Part shown: one piece after another, positions 5,242 through 5,779 of the stretch | Layout of the letters: every line of letters begins with the position of its first letter | Numbering within the stretch: the stretch's first letter is position 1 | DNA from: Pseudomonadota bacterium | Lineage (GTDB): Bacteria; Pseudomonadota; Gammaproteobacteria; Steroidobacterales; Steroidobacteraceae | Direction: 5' to 3' | NCBI GenBank assembly: GCA_021781775.1 | Contig: JAJXWE010000039.1 | Span: forward strand, 3,045-8,823 | Length of the DNA stretch: 5,779 nucleotides | Translations under genes and position numbers: made by a program | The notes under the pieces: model-generated | Seen by the model: only the letters and a program-made list of their open reading frames with translations | Told to the model about the DNA's origin: nothing | Databases searched by the model: none

Positions 5242-5673
5242 TTATTCGGGCAGCGCGACGCCCGAGCCGCCCATCTCGGCAGGCAGGTCTTTCATCTTCG
5301 GCTGGCCGTCGTGGATGTGCAGGACCGTTTCCTGGTAATGCACGTGAACGGCCGGACGGAATGCCAGCGTCGGCAGCACGGCGGCGTAGACGTCGATCAG
5401 GCCGAAGCCGGGATGATCCGTGAACAGGTGGCCGCCGCAGTCCTTGCACCACTTGCGGTGACTCTGCGCGGTCTTGTGGTAGCTGCCGATCGCCTCGGCG
5501 CCGGCGGTGATCTTGAACGCCTCGGGCTTCCAGAGTGAGAAGGCGTTGACGGGGCCTGCGGACCAGTGCCGGCATGACTCGCAGTGACAGTAGCCCATAG
5601 CGACCGGTTCGCCGGTCACCTGGAAGCGGACGCGGCCGCAGAAGCACTGCCCCTGATGTACCGTTGCGTTCAC
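5242..5673 (-). CDS. Gfa/CENP-V-family zinc protein (glutathione-dependent formaldehyde-activating-like)
   Basis: A 143-residue member of the Gfa/CENP-V fold family. The founding enzyme was described as promoting S-hydroxymethylglutathione formation from formaldehyde and glutathione, but most homologues are untested. Zinc-ligand cysteines are in the usual order: QCFCG (Cys10, Cys12), CHCESC (Cys29, 31, 34) and CKDCGGHLF (Cys76, 79). The C-terminal part (PTLAFRPAVHVHYQETVLHIHDGQPKMKDLP) is typical of the family. The GTG at 5673 is chosen because GGAGAG lies 5 nt upstream (complement of 5679-5684), the length then fits the family, and the promoter at 5704-5732 would start RNA near 5697, excluding the in-frame ATGs at 5751 and 5700. 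The gene is monocistronic in this window. Formaldehyde detoxification should not be assumed from the family name. Confidence 0.9.
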   Translation of the reverse strand: MNATVHQGQCFCGRVRFQVTGEPVAMGYCHCESCRHWSAGPVNAFSLWKPEAFKITAGAEAIGSYHKTAQSHRKWCKDCGGHLFTDHPGFGLIDVYAAVLPTLAFRPAVHVHYQETVLHIHDGQPKMKDLPAEMGGSGVALPE

Positions 5674-5684
5674 GCGCACTCTCC

Positions 5685-5700
5685 ATGCAATCCGATGCAT
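5685..5700. repeat. Small inverted repeat at the Gfa-like gene transcription start
   Basis: ATGCA (5685-5689) and TGCAT (5696-5700) form 5-bp inverted arms around ATCCGA. The element covers the predicted transcription start (about 5697) and sits between the -10 box and the ribosome binding site, a position where a repressor could act. The arms are short, so chance is a real possibility. Confidence 0.25.
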
Positions 5701-5703
5701 TTC

Positions 5704-5732
5704 AGCATAGGTCCGGCACCGGCAGGCGTCAA
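5704..5732 (-). promoter_or_regulatory. Sigma-70-type promoter for the Gfa-like gene
   Basis: Read on the minus strand, TTGACG (5732-5727) and TATGCT (5709-5704) are separated by exactly 17 nt. The -35 matches TTGACA at five of six positions and the -10 matches TATAAT at four of six. The expected start is near 5697, giving a leader of about 24 nt that contains GGAGAG before the GTG at 5673. This is the clearest housekeeping-type promoter in the window. Confidence 0.65.
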
Positions 5733-5779
5733 TCGCAGTCGCCGCGCGCACCGCGGCCCGGACACGAGTCTCGAGGCGG

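Noticed and set aside
4453..5686. Long open frames on both strands (361 and 397 residues) spanning the exporter start and the Gfa-like gene
   Set aside because: They cross intergenic regions and two well-supported genes and have biased Arg/Pro/Ala content, typical of GC-rich non-coding frames.

Overview
The window is about 5.8 kb of very GC-rich, densely packed bacterial DNA. TrxC-type thioredoxin, a CbpA/CbpM co-chaperone pair, a sigma-32-like promoter and an ABC-2 exporter together point to a proteobacterium, probably a beta- or gammaproteobacterium. The sequence alone does not settle the genus. I see no mobile elements, tRNA, rRNA, CRISPR array or prophage. The region reads as ordinary chromosome.

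Layout. (1) At 1-1151, plus strand, the 3' part of an Ldh2-family malate/lactate/sugar-acid dehydrogenase overlaps by 4 bp a small ABM-fold (YgiN/LsrG-like) protein, so the two are translationally coupled. (2) At 1182-2475, minus strand, cbpA (class II J-protein) and cbpM (its modulator) lie 4 nt apart. A 10-bp perfect inverted repeat carries the stop codons of both converging units (1148-1185). (3) At 2476-2595 a divergent promoter region separates cbpA from trxC. A near-consensus heat-shock promoter points at trxC and ends so close to the ATG that the mRNA should be leaderless or nearly so. (4) At 2596-3051, plus strand, lies a thioredoxin 2 with an N-terminal zinc ribbon. (5) At 3088-4703, minus strand, a two-gene ABC-2 exporter has ATPase first, then a permease that starts at TTG with a 4-bp overlap. 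(6) At 4838-5053, plus strand, lies a small secreted protein of unknown function. (7) At 5242-5673, minus strand, lies a Gfa/CENP-V-type zinc protein with a clear sigma-70-type promoter that fixes its GTG start.

How the genes fit. The middle block (cbpM-cbpA and divergent trxC) looks like a protein-quality-control and redox-repair module: a DnaK co-chaperone, its inhibitor, and a zinc-containing thioredoxin that reduces disulfides under stress. The heat-shock-like promoter signals suggest that both sides respond to misfolding stress; that is inference. The dehydrogenase/ABM pair, the exporter and the Gfa protein look like independent units. No novel multi-gene system is evident. The most interesting points are the promoter architecture upstream of trxC, the stop-codon palindrome, and the non-canonical Q-loop of the ABC ATPase.
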